DNA from: Rheinheimera faecalis
GTDB taxonomy: Bacteria; Pseudomonadota; Gammaproteobacteria; Enterobacterales; Alteromonadaceae
DNA: 64,000 nucleotides
NCBI RefSeq assembly: GCF_021290965.1
Contig: NZ_JAJOYT010000015.1
Span: forward strand, 22,512-86,511
Direction of reading: 5' to 3'
The translations under genes and the position numbers were made by a program. This document shows, in pieces, positions 47,021 through 58,000 of this stretch. Numbering within the stretch: position 1 is the first letter of the stretch; each line of letters begins with the position of its first letter. Below the pieces are notes generated by a model. It saw nothing but the letters and a program-made list of their open reading frames with translations. It was not told the origin of the DNA and did no database searches.

Positions 47021-47205
47021 CTGAACTGTCCTTTTAAAGGCTAAAACTTGATGGATAGCATTCTGGGGGTTTTACGCTTTACGGGCTATAGCACTAAGGT
47101 ACAGTAAGTTGTCAGAGGCGCTTCAGTAAAAAGATCCGGCAAAGCGGTGATACAATCTGCAGCAAAAGCCGTACTATATAAGCACTTTGCTTTGGGTAGA
47201 AATAA

Positions 47206-47982
47206 ATGATGTTGTCCAATTCCAATGAACTGTTAATTCTCGGCTGTGGTCATTCAGAATCCGATACCTTGTTTAATAACAATGCATTGGTGACAAACTC
47301 TGAAGGAACTTTGCTGATTGACTGTGGCTACACCATCAAACCCGCTTTGTTAGCTCAGGGTTTAAAGCTGCAGGATATAGACGCTGTGTTTATTACCCAT
47401 GTGCATGCCGATCATATGTTTGGTCTGGAGCGGCTGGCGAATGAAGGCCGTTACAAATACCATAAAAAGGCCAGGCTGATTTTGCATCATGAGTTGTATA
47501 ACGAGTTATGGCATCAGTGTTTAAAAGGTGTGCTGGCGAAAAATGGCGAGGGTGAAAATGAGCTCTCCGATTATTTTGATCTGGTGCTGTTACAAAACGA
47601 TGAGTTTGAGCTCTTTGGTAACTTTTACCAGTTGCACCGGGTATCCCACACGCCAGGCAAAGTCTGTTTTGGTTTGATGATTAACCACAGTGTTTTTTAT
47701 TCCGGCGATACGGTGGCGATACCACAACTACTGATGCAGTTAAACCCAGAGCTGATTTTCCACGATGTGACCTTAACTGAATACAATCCGGTGCATGCAT
47801 CCGTGCATTCGATGCTGAGCTTATATCCGGCAGAGCTGTGTAAAAAAACCTATTTAATGAGTTATGAAGACCACTGGCCAGACTATCAGCAGATGGTGGA
47901 GCAGCATTTTGCTGGTTTTGCCCGGCAAGGACAGCGGGTGCAGTTAAGCAAAGAACATCAGACGGATGCAGCAGCAAGCTGA
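47206..47982 (+). CDS. MBL-fold metallo-hydrolase
   Basis: A 258-residue metallo-beta-lactamase-fold protein with HVHADH (THVHADHMFGLE), then SHTPGKVCFGL, the aspartate in YSGDTV and a late DVTLTEY. This layout resembles RNase Z or phosphodiesterase branches rather than beta-lactamases. It precedes the HPPK-like gene by 15 bases and may be cotranscribed. Substrate unknown. Confidence 0.8.
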   Translation: MMLSNSNELLILGCGHSESDTLFNNNALVTNSEGTLLIDCGYTIKPALLAQGLKLQDIDAVFITHVHADHMFGLERLANEGRYKYHKKARLILHHELYNELWHQCLKGVLAKNGEGENELSDYFDLVLLQNDEFELFGNFYQLHRVSHTPGKVCFGLMINHSVFYSGDTVAIPQLLMQLNPELIFHDVTLTEYNPVHASVHSMLSLYPAELCKKTYLMSYEDHWPDYQQMVEQHFAGFARQGQRVQLSKEHQTDAAAS

Positions 47983-47997
47983 ATCACAAGGAGTGTT

Positions 47998-48522
47998 ATG
48001 TATTATGTGATTTCTATAGGCTCAAATATTCAGCCTGAACAGCATGTAGCAGCAGCTGTCAGTGCGTTGGCTAAAAACTTTGGATCCTTGTATCTGTATC
48101 AGCGGGTGTACACTCAGGCACAACTGGTTGAGTCTAATCATGTGTTTATTAATTCAGTGCTGGTGCTGAACTCAACCCTTGCTGCAACTGAATTAAAAAC
48201 AGAGCTTTGCCATATTGAAGAGTTATTAGGGCGTGACAGAAGCGATCCAAAACGTAGTGTCAAAGATCGCAGCTGTGATTTGGATATTATCTGCTGCCAG
48301 GAGCTGTGGTCAGAGACATGGAAAACTGAATTGACTGAATCCTACATTCAACAAGTGTTTGACCCGGGCAGCAAGCAAGCGCCAATTCAATTCGGTTGTC
48401 AGCTATTTTCCGAGCGACCTGCCGCCATCTATTTTCAGGCTGAGACCGGTGACAAATTTATTGTCGATCAAAAACCTGACGCCCTGATAAATTGGCTCGA
48501 AACCAGCTTCTTGCGCAATTAA
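47998..48522 (+). CDS. HPPK-like 6-hydroxymethyl-7,8-dihydropterin pyrophosphokinase
   Basis: A 174-residue protein of the FolK fold: SIGSNIQPEQHV at the start, FINSVLVLNS, IEELLGRDRSDPKRSVKDRSCDLDII with the metal-binding aspartates of the DLDI motif. It would activate the pterin for folate or a related pterin. The C-terminal 40 residues lie opposite the folM gene. It may be a second, divergent FolK, since the standard folB/folK genes are not nearby. Confidence 0.82.
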   Translation: MYYVISIGSNIQPEQHVAAAVSALAKNFGSLYLYQRVYTQAQLVESNHVFINSVLVLNSTLAATELKTELCHIEELLGRDRSDPKRSVKDRSCDLDIICCQELWSETWKTELTESYIQQVFDPGSKQAPIQFGCQLFSERPAAIYFQAETGDKFIVDQKPDALINWLETSFLRN

Positions 48523-49098
48523 GGTTTGTTGCATCACCTGCTGTTTTTCGCTGTTGCTATGTTCTGGCAAAAACATAATAGGGCCTGGCTGAATACTGTT
48601 TACACGAATTTGTGGTGCATAAGCTTTAGCCGCTGACTTCATTAAATTTTCAAGCCCGGCTTTGGTGCTGCAGTAGAGTGAAAAAGCCGGGTTTGGGTTT
48701 TCACTGTAAATATCTGTGATATGTACAATCAAACCGCCGCCCTGAGCTTTGGCTAGTTGTGGTGCTAAGTGTTGGTTTAAAAGAGCAGGCAGCTGCATAT
48801 GCACAGCAAATAACGCCTGATAAAAACTCACTGTATCCTCTGTATGTAACTCGTCTTTTTCAAACAAAGATGCATTATGGATCAGAAGATCGATACTTCC
48901 GTTTTGCTGCTGCACCTGATGAATAGCCGACATCACAGAATCTGCTGACTGATAATCTACCACTATTTGCGCCAAATACTGCTGCTGTGGATTCAGTTGT
49001 CTGGTGAGACCGAATACCTGATAGCCCTCTGCACTGAGTTTTTCTGCCAAATAAGCGCCAAGGCGACGACTTGTTCCTGTAATTACAGCGGTTTTCAT
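48403..49098 (-). CDS. folM: Dihydromonapterin reductase FolM-like SDR
   Basis: A 231-residue short-chain reductase of the FolM/pteridine reductase group: TGTSRRLGAYLAE cofactor loop (with the RR that favours NADPH), HNAS, the YCSTKAGL catalytic YxxxK, and a C-end LKIDGGRSLGK. It reduces dihydromonapterin (or dihydrofolate weakly). It converges on and overlaps the HPPK-like gene by 120 bases; the two functions belong to the same pterin pathway. Confidence 0.85.
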   Translation of the reverse strand: MKTAVITGTSRRLGAYLAEKLSAEGYQVFGLTRQLNPQQQYLAQIVVDYQSADSVMSAIHQVQQQNGSIDLLIHNASLFEKDELHTEDTVSFYQALFAVHMQLPALLNQHLAPQLAKAQGGGLIVHITDIYSENPNPAFSLYCSTKAGLENLMKSAAKAYAPQIRVNSIQPGPIMFLPEHSNSEKQQVMQQTLIAQEAGFEPIYQGVRFLIDNKFVTGLSLKIDGGRSLGK

Positions 49099-49272
49099 TC
49101 ACAAACTCCATTCATTCATTAGCAGACATATACGCGAGCCAGCTGCTTTAGTTCATTGCATCAGTGATGCCGCTGTTTACAGCGCTGCGGAACTATTTTT
49201 CTCTAAAATTTGGCGGAAAGTCATTCTGTTATCAATACTTAGGAAAGTATTACACCTTTCCAAGGACTCACT

Positions 49273-50889
49273 ATGAATTTGCACAGTATCAGAGTTAAAA
49301 GCAGTTTACCTATGCTTATTCTGGCTTTCACTTTATTGATTGTTGTCTCGATGTTCAGCTATTTATCTGGTCTGCAAAAAAATGCGTTGGCCATACAGGC
49401 CGACAACTTTTTGCAGGCTATTTCGGTGGTTTTGAATGCTGACCGCGATTTATACCAGGCAAAACTTGCATCCACTATGCACTTAAGTAAACAGGGGGAT
49501 AGCGCGGCGCTTGAAGCTGAAGTCGAAGACAATGCCCAACAGGTAAAACAACGTTTTGCTGATTATTTACAGTTTTTAAAAAATTATCCTGATGTGCAGC
49601 AGCAGTTTGCTGAGTTTGGGAAGGATTACCAGTTGTGGTATCAAAGTGTAAAGGCGCTGCTTGAAGCCAGTAAAGCAGGCAATGCCGGAGCTGATCTGAT
49701 CGCCGAAGAGCAGACTCAGTTCGCAGCGCTTCGTAATGTTTTGGATAAAGCAGGTGAAGCGGCACTCAATAAATCTGTCAGTGAGCAGCAGGTGTTGACT
49801 TCTGAGATCAGTTTTTTCCAAAACACGACTTACACAATCACTGCAATTATTCTGTTGATTGCGGGCTGGTTTAGCTACAGCGTACCAAAATCTCTGACCA
49901 CTCAAATTAATTCTTTAACAGCACGTTTGTCTGAAATTGCTTCGGGGGATGGCGATTTAACAGCGCGACTGGATACCAATTCAAAGGACGAGTTTGCGGC
50001 CTTAGCAGGGCAGTTTAATGGTTTTGTTGCCAACTTATGCCAACTGATTGCTTCTGTGTTGCAACAAGCAGCTCAGCTGAGCAAGCTAACTCAGGTACTT
50101 TCTGAATCCGCTATTAAAACCAATGACATAACCCGCTCATTAAATGTCGCCTCTGATTCTATTGTCAGTGCTGTGCATGAAATGACATTAGCGAATAAAG
50201 AAATGGCACAAGTAGCCACAGATTCGGCGCATGAAGCAGACGAAGCAAAAATCAGTGCTGAGCGTGGTTTAGTGGTGGTGAACAGTGTGACTCAAAGTAT
50301 GGCAAGCTTAACCAAAGATGTGGACAAAGCTCTGGCCTGTTCAGGTGAGTTGGAAAACAGTTCTGAAAACATAGCCTCGGTATTGGATGTGATACGTGGT
50401 ATTGCTGAACAAACCAATTTATTGGCCTTAAACGCAGCTATTGAAGCAGCCCGTGCAGGTGAGCAAGGCCGTGGTTTTGCCGTAGTAGCCGACGAAGTGC
50501 GTACTTTAGCTTCCAGAACTCAGCAAAGCACAAACCATATTCAGGAAATGATCCAGGCGCTGCAAAGCAGGGTGAATGAAGCTGCCACGGCCATTAGCAG
50601 TGGTAAAACCAATGCGGATTTAACCGTCAGTAGTTTTTCTCAGGCCGAGCAAGTGTTCCGTGAGTTGCAGCAATCTTCAATTAAAGTGAATGATATGGCG
50701 ACGCAAACCGCGGCCGCTACCGAAGAGCAGGCTGTGGTGTCTGAAGAAATCACCAAGAACCTGTATGCACTGCATGATCAGGCCAGTGCTGCCGGAGATA
50801 TAGCGAAAGACAACGATCGTTTGTCGAATGAAATTCGTCTGTTGTCTGATACCTTGTTTGGCTTGGTAGGGAAATTCAAAATCAGTTAG
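49273..50889 (+). CDS. Methyl-accepting chemotaxis protein
   Basis: A 538-residue chemoreceptor: TM1 at about 12-32, a periplasmic four-helix-type domain (about 35-180), TM2 at about 185-205, HAMP, and the signalling domain with the conserved hairpin [34 protein letters not shown]. No ligand can be read. Expressed alone. The gap after it (50890-51032) shows no clear signals apart from the deoB ribosome site. Confidence 0.92.
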   Translation: MNLHSIRVKSSLPMLILAFTLLIVVSMFSYLSGLQKNALAIQADNFLQAISVVLNADRDLYQAKLASTMHLSKQGDSAALEAEVEDNAQQVKQRFADYLQFLKNYPDVQQQFAEFGKDYQLWYQSVKALLEASKAGNAGADLIAEEQTQFAALRNVLDKAGEAALNKSVSEQQVLTSEISFFQNTTYTITAIILLIAGWFSYSVPKSLTTQINSLTARLSEIASGDGDLTARLDTNSKDEFAALAGQFNGFVANLCQLIASVLQQAAQLSKLTQVLSESAIKTNDITRSLNVASDSIVSAVHEMTLANKEMAQVATDSAHEADEAKISAERGLVVVNSVTQSMASLTKDVDKALACSGELENSSENIASVLDVIRGIAEQTNLLALNAAIEAARAGEQGRGFAVVADEVRTLASRTQQSTNHIQEMIQALQSRVNEAATAISSGKTNADLTVSSFSQAEQVFRELQQSSIKVNDMATQTAAATEEQAVVSEEITKNLYALHDQASAAGDIAKDNDRLSNEIRLLSDTLFGLVGKFKIS

Positions 50890-51032
50890 CAGAATGTAAA
50901 AATATGGGATTGCCAAAGGGTGCGTTTTTGCATAAGCTGCGTGCCCTTTTTAATTTTTGCCACTTGTGGCTGGCTTTACCGAACCTCATGATCATTTTAT
51001 ATGGTGAGGGTTGATGTAATAGGTAGGTAAGT

Positions 51033-52235
51033 ATGTCAAAGGCAGTAATTTTAGTGATGGATAGCTTTGGGATTGGCAGTGCTCCCGATGCAGATAAGTT
51101 CGGTGACGTCGGTGCCAATACTTTTGCCAGCATCAGCAAAGCATTTTTTCAGGCCAAAGGCCGTCAGTTGAATTTGCCCAACCTTGCCAGTTTAGGTTTG
51201 GTCAAAGCAGGTTTTGCCGCCAGCGGTGAAATGGCATTAGTCGAAGACAGTCCAACTTTGGTTGGCAGCTATGGCCACGCCCGTGAATTATCCAGCGGTA
51301 AAGATACTCCTAGTGGCCACTGGGAAATTGCTGGTGTGCCTGTGTTGTTTGACTGGGGTTATTTCCACGACAAACAAAATAGCTTTCCTGCGCAACTGAT
51401 TGACGAATTAGTACGCCGCACTGGTGTGCCTGGTATTTTGGGTAATTGCCATGCCTCTGGCACTGACATTCTGGTGAAGCTGGGTGATGAACACATCAAA
51501 ACCGGCAAGCCTATTTGTTACACCTCGGCTGACAGCGTATTTCAGGTGGCAGCTCATGAAGAGCATTTTGGTTTGGACAAGCTTTTACAGTTCTGTGAAA
51601 CTGCCCGTGAGCTTCTGGACAGTTACAATATAGGCCGTGTTATTGCCCGTCCTTTTTTGGGTACTGACGCAAGCAACTATGCCCGCACCGGTAACAGAAA
51701 GGACTATTCGGTTTTACCGCCAGCTCCAACAGTGCTGGATACCTTAACCCAGTCGGGTGGCACTGTGATCAGCATTGGTAAAATTGCTGATATTTATGCA
51801 CATCAGGGTATCAGCAAAGAAGTCAAAGCCACTGGTTTAGCTGCTTTGGTGGATACAACTTTAGCTGAGATGGCGATAGCGCCAGAACGTAGTTTGGTAT
51901 TTACCAATCTGGTCGACTTTGATCAGAACTATGGTCATCGCCGTGATCCTATTGGTTATGGTGAAGCGCTGGAGTATTTCGATACTCGTTTACCGGAGAT
52001 TATGGCTGCACTGGATGAAGATGCGGTGCTGCTGTTAACTGCGGACCATGGTTGTGACCCTACCTGGGTAGGAACTGAACACACCCGTGAATATGTACCA
52101 GTGCTGTTTTATGGTAAAAACCGCGCAGCCAAAGATTTAGGCGAAAGAGCAAGTTTCGCTGATATGGGCCAGACTCTGGCCGACTATTTTGATTTAGCGG
52201 CCATGCCTTATGGCCAGTCCTTTTTAGCTTCTTAA
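51033..52235 (+). CDS. deoB: Phosphopentomutase
   Basis: A 400-residue alkaline-phosphatase-superfamily enzyme that interconverts (deoxy)ribose 1- and 5-phosphate. [13 protein letters not shown] at the start, [10 protein letters not shown] with the catalytic threonine, and [19 protein letters not shown] metal ligands are all intact. First gene of deoB-deoD-gpt. Confidence 0.96.
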   Translation: MSKAVILVMDSFGIGSAPDADKFGDVGANTFASISKAFFQAKGRQLNLPNLASLGLVKAGFAASGEMALVEDSPTLVGSYGHARELSSGKDTPSGHWEIAGVPVLFDWGYFHDKQNSFPAQLIDELVRRTGVPGILGNCHASGTDILVKLGDEHIKTGKPICYTSADSVFQVAAHEEHFGLDKLLQFCETARELLDSYNIGRVIARPFLGTDASNYARTGNRKDYSVLPPAPTVLDTLTQSGGTVISIGKIADIYAHQGISKEVKATGLAALVDTTLAEMAIAPERSLVFTNLVDFDQNYGHRRDPIGYGEALEYFDTRLPEIMAALDEDAVLLLTADHGCDPTWVGTEHTREYVPVLFYGKNRAAKDLGERASFADMGQTLADYFDLAAMPYGQSFLAS

Positions 52236-52248
52236 TTTAGAGTAACTC

Positions 52249-52953
52249 ATGGCAACTCCTCATATTAATGCGCCAGAAGGCGCTTTTGCAGAAACCGTAT
52301 TAATGCCAGGCGACCCGCTGCGTGCTAAACATATTGCCGACACCTTTTTACAGGATGTTGAGTGCGTCAACACAGTACGTAATATGTTTGGTTACACCGG
52401 TACTTATCAGGGCAAAAAAGTCAGCGTATTGGGCTCAGGTATGGGCATTCCGTCCATGTCGATTTATGCCACTGAACTGGTGAAGTTTTATGGTGTAAAA
52501 AACATTATCCGTATTGGCTCCTGTGGCGGTTTACCACTGGATGTCAAAGTACGTGATGTTGTGATAGCTATGGGCGCAAGCACAGATTCGAATGTGAACC
52601 GTAACCGTTTAGGTGGAAATCTGGATTTCGCTGCTTTAGCGGATTATGGTCTGCTGGAACGTGCAGTAGCTGCAGCGCGCGCCAAAAACATTGATGTCAA
52701 AGTAGGTAACTTATTTACCTCTGATTTATTCTACAACCCGGATCCAACTCTGTTTGACCGCCTGGAAAAATACGGTGTATTGGGTGTAGAAATGGAAGCC
52801 GCTGGTTTATATGGAGTAGCTGCAGAGTTTGGCATTAAAGCGCTGGCTATTATGACTGTGAGCGATCATATCCGTACCGGTGAAGCCTTAAGCGCAGAAT
52901 TACGTCAGACCTCCTTTAACGAGATGGTCGAAATCGCTTTAGCTCTGGTTTAA
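52249..52953 (+). CDS. deoD: Purine nucleoside phosphorylase
   Basis: A 234-residue hexameric-type phosphorylase: [19 protein letters not shown] phosphate site, [10 protein letters not shown] for the ribose and the SDH of VSDHIRTGE. It splits purine nucleosides into base and ribose 1-phosphate for DeoB. 13 bases after deoB. Confidence 0.97.
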   Translation: MATPHINAPEGAFAETVLMPGDPLRAKHIADTFLQDVECVNTVRNMFGYTGTYQGKKVSVLGSGMGIPSMSIYATELVKFYGVKNIIRIGSCGGLPLDVKVRDVVIAMGASTDSNVNRNRLGGNLDFAALADYGLLERAVAAARAKNIDVKVGNLFTSDLFYNPDPTLFDRLEKYGVLGVEMEAAGLYGVAAEFGIKALAIMTVSDHIRTGEALSAELRQTSFNEMVEIALALV

Positions 52954-52962
52954 GGAACTGTT

Positions 52963-53436
52963 ATGTCACTGACCACCAACAAAATGTTTTATGTGTCATG
53001 GGAAGCCTTTCACAGAGCAACTAAAGAGTTAGCTAAGGGTTTATTGAACCGCGATTTTGACAGCATAGTTGCGGTCAGCCGTGGTGGTTTAGTGCCTGCT
53101 GCTATTCTGGCGCGTGAGCTGGATATTCGTGTGGTGGACAGCATTTGTGTCTCCAGCTACGACCATGATCAGCAACGTGAATTAAAAGTGCTGAAAGACG
53201 CCGCTTTAGCGGATAGTCCACGTTTATTGATCGTGGACGATTTGGTGGACACAGGTGAAACAGCCAAAGCGCTAAGGGAACATTTCCCAACTGCTTGCTT
53301 TGTTACTGTGTATGCAAAACCTCAAGGCAAACCGCTGGTGGATCACTATGTGACGGACATCGAGCAGGACACCTGGATCCAGCTGCCATGGGATATGGAA
53401 CTGGCTTACAGCGCGCCTTTGGTCGAGCAAAAGTAA
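52963..53436 (+). CDS. gpt: Xanthine-guanine phosphoribosyltransferase-like
   Basis: A 157-residue type I PRTase with the PRPP loop LLIVDDLVDTGETA and the VSRGGLVPAA segment. It salvages xanthine/guanine released by DeoD. Ten bases after deoD, ending at a strong terminator. Other purine bases are possible. Confidence 0.85.
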   Translation: MSLTTNKMFYVSWEAFHRATKELAKGLLNRDFDSIVAVSRGGLVPAAILARELDIRVVDSICVSSYDHDQQRELKVLKDAALADSPRLLIVDDLVDTGETAKALREHFPTACFVTVYAKPQGKPLVDHYVTDIEQDTWIQLPWDMELAYSAPLVEQK

Positions 53437-53455
53437 TCATCTTGCCAGTAAGAAT

Positions 53456-53486
53456 AAAAAACGGAGCTGATTAGCTCCGTTTTTTA
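53456..53486. terminator. Bidirectional terminator
   Basis: AAAAAACGGAGCT, loop GATT, AGCTCCGTTTTTTA, between gpt and the convergent exported hydrolase gene. Confidence 0.88.
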
Positions 53487-53494
53487 TTGACCGC

Positions 53495-54682
53495 CTATTG
53501 AGCGGTCAGTTTCAGTTTTACCCAAACCAAACGATGATCTGAGCTTGCTGCACGATCCGCCACCAGTTCATAAAAAGGCTGACCTGCTGCTGGCCAGAAC
53601 ACACCACTGGACAGTACTTTAAAACCAGATTTAGATGGCAGCACATAATCTGCTCTCATCCGCCAGCCTGCGGTGTGAGTCGCTGCATACGGGCTGTCAG
53701 GGCTATGCGCTTTGCCACCAGCACTTTGTGGTGTAAAGCTGCTATCCACCCTTGGGTGCATTAATAAATTACCTATACCTTCTTTGTAGGCATTACCTTC
53801 CACTGGCGATGAATTTAAATCACCAAGGATCACAAAGGTTTTATCGTCGGCAAGACCGCCTTTTTGGCCCCTGTCATCATAGATATAACTGGCTTTTTCC
53901 GGGTTTAAGTAATCAGTCCAGAATCGAACTTCATCATGGTTACGTTTACCGTTTCTGTCTTCCTCTCCATCAAATACCGGTGGAGTAGGGTGGCTGATCA
54001 AGATATGCACAGGCTTTTTGTTGACCAGTACAGGCACGTCCCAATGTGCTTTTGACGATAAGGGCATTAACTGCCAGGCGTCCGGACTGTACCAGGGCGA
54101 ACCATCGGCTTTAGTCGTTTGCAAAGCGCCTGGCATATCTTTCCATTTAAAATGCTGGAAGGTTCTGACCTTGCTGGTATTAATTGGGTACTTCGATAAC
54201 AACATCATGCCGTACTGGCCCGGATACTGACCAAAGCCCCAGGCATCTGAACCTTTATTGGTTAGTTGGCCATCATTGTCTAAATCAAAACCGCTGGGTT
54301 GGCCTGTATTGACAGTGCTGTAATAGAAGTAGGGGTAATCGATGGTTTTACCATCAGCATTTTGTGCTTTGTTTAAGTAATTTCTGATAAACAGCTGCAC
54401 TCCTGCTGCCGGGTCTTCGATGTAATCAAATTCGTTCAGCAGCAGAATATCAGGTTGGGTTTGCTGCACTATAGCTGCGATGTTTTTGATTTGTGGATGA
54501 TTTCCCTGAGCGAGCAGGGTGCTCAAAACCTGCGGGCCTCCGGCAACACCTTTCGCAAGATAGTTTTCAGATTCCATACTGACGTTAAAAGTGGCAATAG
54601 TCAGAGTTTGCTCTTTAGCCATAACAATCCCGCTGAAAGAAAAAAAAGAAGTCACTAAAATAGATGAAAAAATGTAATTCAT
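53495..54682 (-). CDS. Exported endonuclease/exonuclease/phosphatase-family enzyme
   Basis: A 395-residue EEP-fold metal-dependent hydrolase with a signal peptide (GIVMA, to about residue 22). ATFNVSM, LLNEFDY, SHPTPP, GDLNSSP and the closing SDHRLVWV are the active-site motifs of the family (DNase I, phosphodiesterases, sphingomyelinases). It acts outside the cytoplasm. Beside nucleoside-salvage genes and a TonB receptor it could release nucleotides or phosphate from extracellular nucleic acids, but this is inference. Confidence 0.83.
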   Translation of the reverse strand: MNYIFSSILVTSFFSFSGIVMAKEQTLTIATFNVSMESENYLAKGVAGGPQVLSTLLAQGNHPQIKNIAAIVQQTQPDILLLNEFDYIEDPAAGVQLFIRNYLNKAQNADGKTIDYPYFYYSTVNTGQPSGFDLDNDGQLTNKGSDAWGFGQYPGQYGMMLLSKYPINTSKVRTFQHFKWKDMPGALQTTKADGSPWYSPDAWQLMPLSSKAHWDVPVLVNKKPVHILISHPTPPVFDGEEDRNGKRNHDEVRFWTDYLNPEKASYIYDDRGQKGGLADDKTFVILGDLNSSPVEGNAYKEGIGNLLMHPRVDSSFTPQSAGGKAHSPDSPYAATHTAGWRMRADYVLPSKSGFKVLSSGVFWPAAGQPFYELVADRAASSDHRLVWVKLKLTAQ

Positions 54683-54856
54683 AAGTGCTAAGCCAGTTAA
54701 ATAGTGTGGTAAGCATATCCTGAAACCTTGTTAAAACCCAGTTTCAGCGGTGATTTTACTTAAAGGCAAGTTGTTCGGTATTGAATTGAAAATGATGTTG
54801 ATTAAGCACAGCAAATGTACGATTTTTACAGTTCATATGTTACACTTGCGTGACAA

Positions 54857-54908
54857 ATCGGACCTGACAACCAAAGTTGATCTTAGTTCAACGGCAATCT
54901 GGTCCGAT
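54857..54908. promoter_or_regulatory. Inverted repeat in the 335-base gap before the TonB receptor
   Basis: ATCGGACC (54857-54864) and GGTCCGAT (54901-54908) are exact complements 36 bases apart, in the gap 54683-55017 between divergent genes. It could be a long-range operator or a transcript stem. I see no strong promoter boxes and no small gene in this gap. Confidence 0.4.
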
Positions 54909-55017
54909 GTAAGAAAAACGTAATAAAAGTTCGATATAGTTGTCGCCCAAATTGGAAGCAGGAAGTTTTCAGCTTGGCTGAAACATAAAAATTTACAACT
55001 ACCAGGTGAAAAACAAT

Positions 55018-58000
55018 ATGAAAATTAAACATATTGCGCTGGCTGTGGCATTAGCCATGGGCTCAGGCGCTGTGCTCGCTGATACATCTTCTGCTATTCG
55101 TGGTCGCATAACCACTCCTGAAGGTGGTGCAGCTGTAGGCACTAAAATTATTATTACTCACGTGCCGTCAGGTACAACTCGTGAAGTGATCACAAATGAA
55201 TCAGGTAGTTTTATTGCGTCTGGTTTGCGTGTGGGTGGCCCTTATACTGTCGTTGTTGATTCCGATACTTACTCTGATGAAACCTTAAACAATATTTTCC
55301 TACAGTTAGGTCAAAACTATCAGATTAATGAAGCATTAAAATCTGAATCTGTTGAGCGTATAGCAGTTACTGGCGCTGTGATTGCATCAAATAACGGCGG
55401 CAGTGACAGCTATTTTGGTGCTGATGACATTCAAAATGCACCAAGTTTTAACCGTGATTTAAAAGATATTATTCGTAACAACCCACTTGCAGTCTTGTCC
55501 TCTAAAGACGGCGAATTAAGTGTGGCTGGTACTAACCCACGTTTTAACAGCATTAGCGTTGACGGTATTGCTCAGAACGATGATTTTGGTTTGAACGCAA
55601 ACGGCTACCCTACAACTCGTTCACCCATTTCTTTAGAAGCTATCGATCAGATTTCTATTAATACTTCTCCTTTTAATGCCAAAGCCAGCGGCTTCCAAGG
55701 CGCACAAATTAACGCCGTAACGAAATCTGGTACCAACGATTTTGGTGGTAGTTTCTTTTATGAAACTCAAAATGACGGTATGGCAGGTACTCCGAAAGAC
55801 AATGGCCGTGAAGTGCCGTTAAAATTCGATGAAACTACCTATGGTGGTACATTAGGTGGCGCTTTAGTTGAAGACAAGTTGTTCTACTTTGTTTCCTATG
55901 AATACTACGAAGCTGATACTCCAATTGAATGGGGTCCGGCTGGCAGTGGTGCAGCTAACGAAAGTTTAGTTAGCAATGCTGATTATCTGGCTGTACAACG
56001 TATTGCTCAAGACGTCTACGGTGTAAACGCGGGTGACTGGAATTTATCACCTGTCACTGATGATGAAAAACTGTTGATGAAATTGGACTGGAACCTTAAC
56101 GATCAACATCGTGCAGCGTTCACGTACCAATACACTAAAGGCAATCGCACTTCAAACGTGTCGCAGAATGAAGATGAACTGCGTTTATCTTCTCACTGGT
56201 ACAACCGTATTGAAGAGCTAAACAACTATGCGTTCAAATTATATTCTGACTGGACGCCGGATTTTTCTACTCAGTTCAGCTTAACTTATATGGATAACCC
56301 AACGACCCAAGCGTCGTTAGGCAATTTTGGTGATGTTACTATCGAAACCGCATCTGGTGATATAGCTATAGGTTCTGACTTCTCGCGCCATTCAAATGAG
56401 CTGGATAAGAGCACATTTATTATGGCTTTAGATGCAGATTATCTGTATGACGATCACAGCATCAGTTTCGGTTATCAATATAAGAGCTTAGATATTTTTA
56501 ACTTGTTCCTGCAAAACACTAAAGGTTCATATACTTTTGACAGTATTGAAGACTTCGAAAATCGTCAGGCTTCACGTTTAATTTATCAAAACTCTACCAG
56601 CTTAAATCCAGCTGCTGCTGCTGCTGATTTTGTGCGCAAAGAGCACGCTGTTTATGTACACGATGAGTGGGCATTTAATGACGAAATTACTTTCGATATG
56701 GGTGTTCGTTATGAGCGTTTAGCTTCCAGTGATGTTCCGGCGGCTAACCCTAACGTATTTGGCCGCACTGGTTTCAACAACACTGAAAACCTTGACGGTT
56801 TAGGTATTGTATTACCACGTTTAGGCTTTAAATGGGATGCGACTTTAGATACAACGGTTCGTGGTGGTATAGGTCGTTTCTCTGGTGGACAGCCAACAGT
56901 GTGGGTATCTAACGCTTATTCTAATACTGGCGTAAACATCGGTTTTCTGGATATTGAAACTGGTGATGGTGGTGCATTAGAAGATGCATTAGCCGGTGTA
57001 AGTATTGCTGATGTGCCTCAGGCTTATCAGGATGCTGTCGCAAGTGCGACTACAGTATCTGGTACTAACTTTACTGATCCAAACTTCAAGTTGCCTTCTG
57101 ATTGGCGTCTACAGTTAGCCGTAGATCACAGCTTCGAAATTCCAGGTTTGGGTGAAGATTATATTTGGACCACTGAGTACTTATATAAACGTGAACAAGA
57201 TACAGCGTTTTGGGTTGATGCCAGCTTAACTGAAGAAGACAAAGACGGCACTACATCAGATGGTGGTCGTATTGTGTATAACGATGCCGATGGTTCTACT
57301 CGTGATCTGATGTTAACAAACGCAGATGAAGAAGGTCGTGCGCGTGTTATTAGTACTGCGTTAAGTAAAGCGTATGACAATGGCATTCGTTTCACTGCTT
57401 CCTATACCAACCAGGATATTACTGATGCTCACACAAGCACCAGTTCAACGGCTTCAAGTAACTATGGTAACAACACTGTTATTAATCGTAATGAAGCTTT
57501 AGTGGGACGTTCAACATTTGAGACTGAACATCGTTTTGTGTTAAACCTAGGGTATGAGACAGAAGTGTTTGCTGGTTATGCAACTAACATCAATCTGTTT
57601 TTTGAGCGTCGTTCAGGCAAACCAATTACTTACTTCCTGGATGGTAATGACTTGGATGGACGTGATGGCCCTGGCCGTGACCCATATGGTTTGTTAAGCC
57701 CGGGTACTACAAATGATGCGTTCCTGCCGTACATTCCGACAGAAAACGACCCTAACGTAGTATTTGTAAGCGACGCTGATCGTACTACATTCTTTAATAC
57801 GATCAATGAATTAGGTTTAGATAAGTATGCTGGTGGTTATTTGCCAAAAGGTGTAAGTACGACTCCTTGGGTGAACACTCTGGACTTAAGTGTTCGTCAA
57901 GAAGTTCCTGGTTTCTTGCCTGACCATAAAGGTACAGTGTACGTGACGGTAGATAACTTGCTGAACTTGATCGATAGTAGTCAGGGTAAAGTGTACGGCA

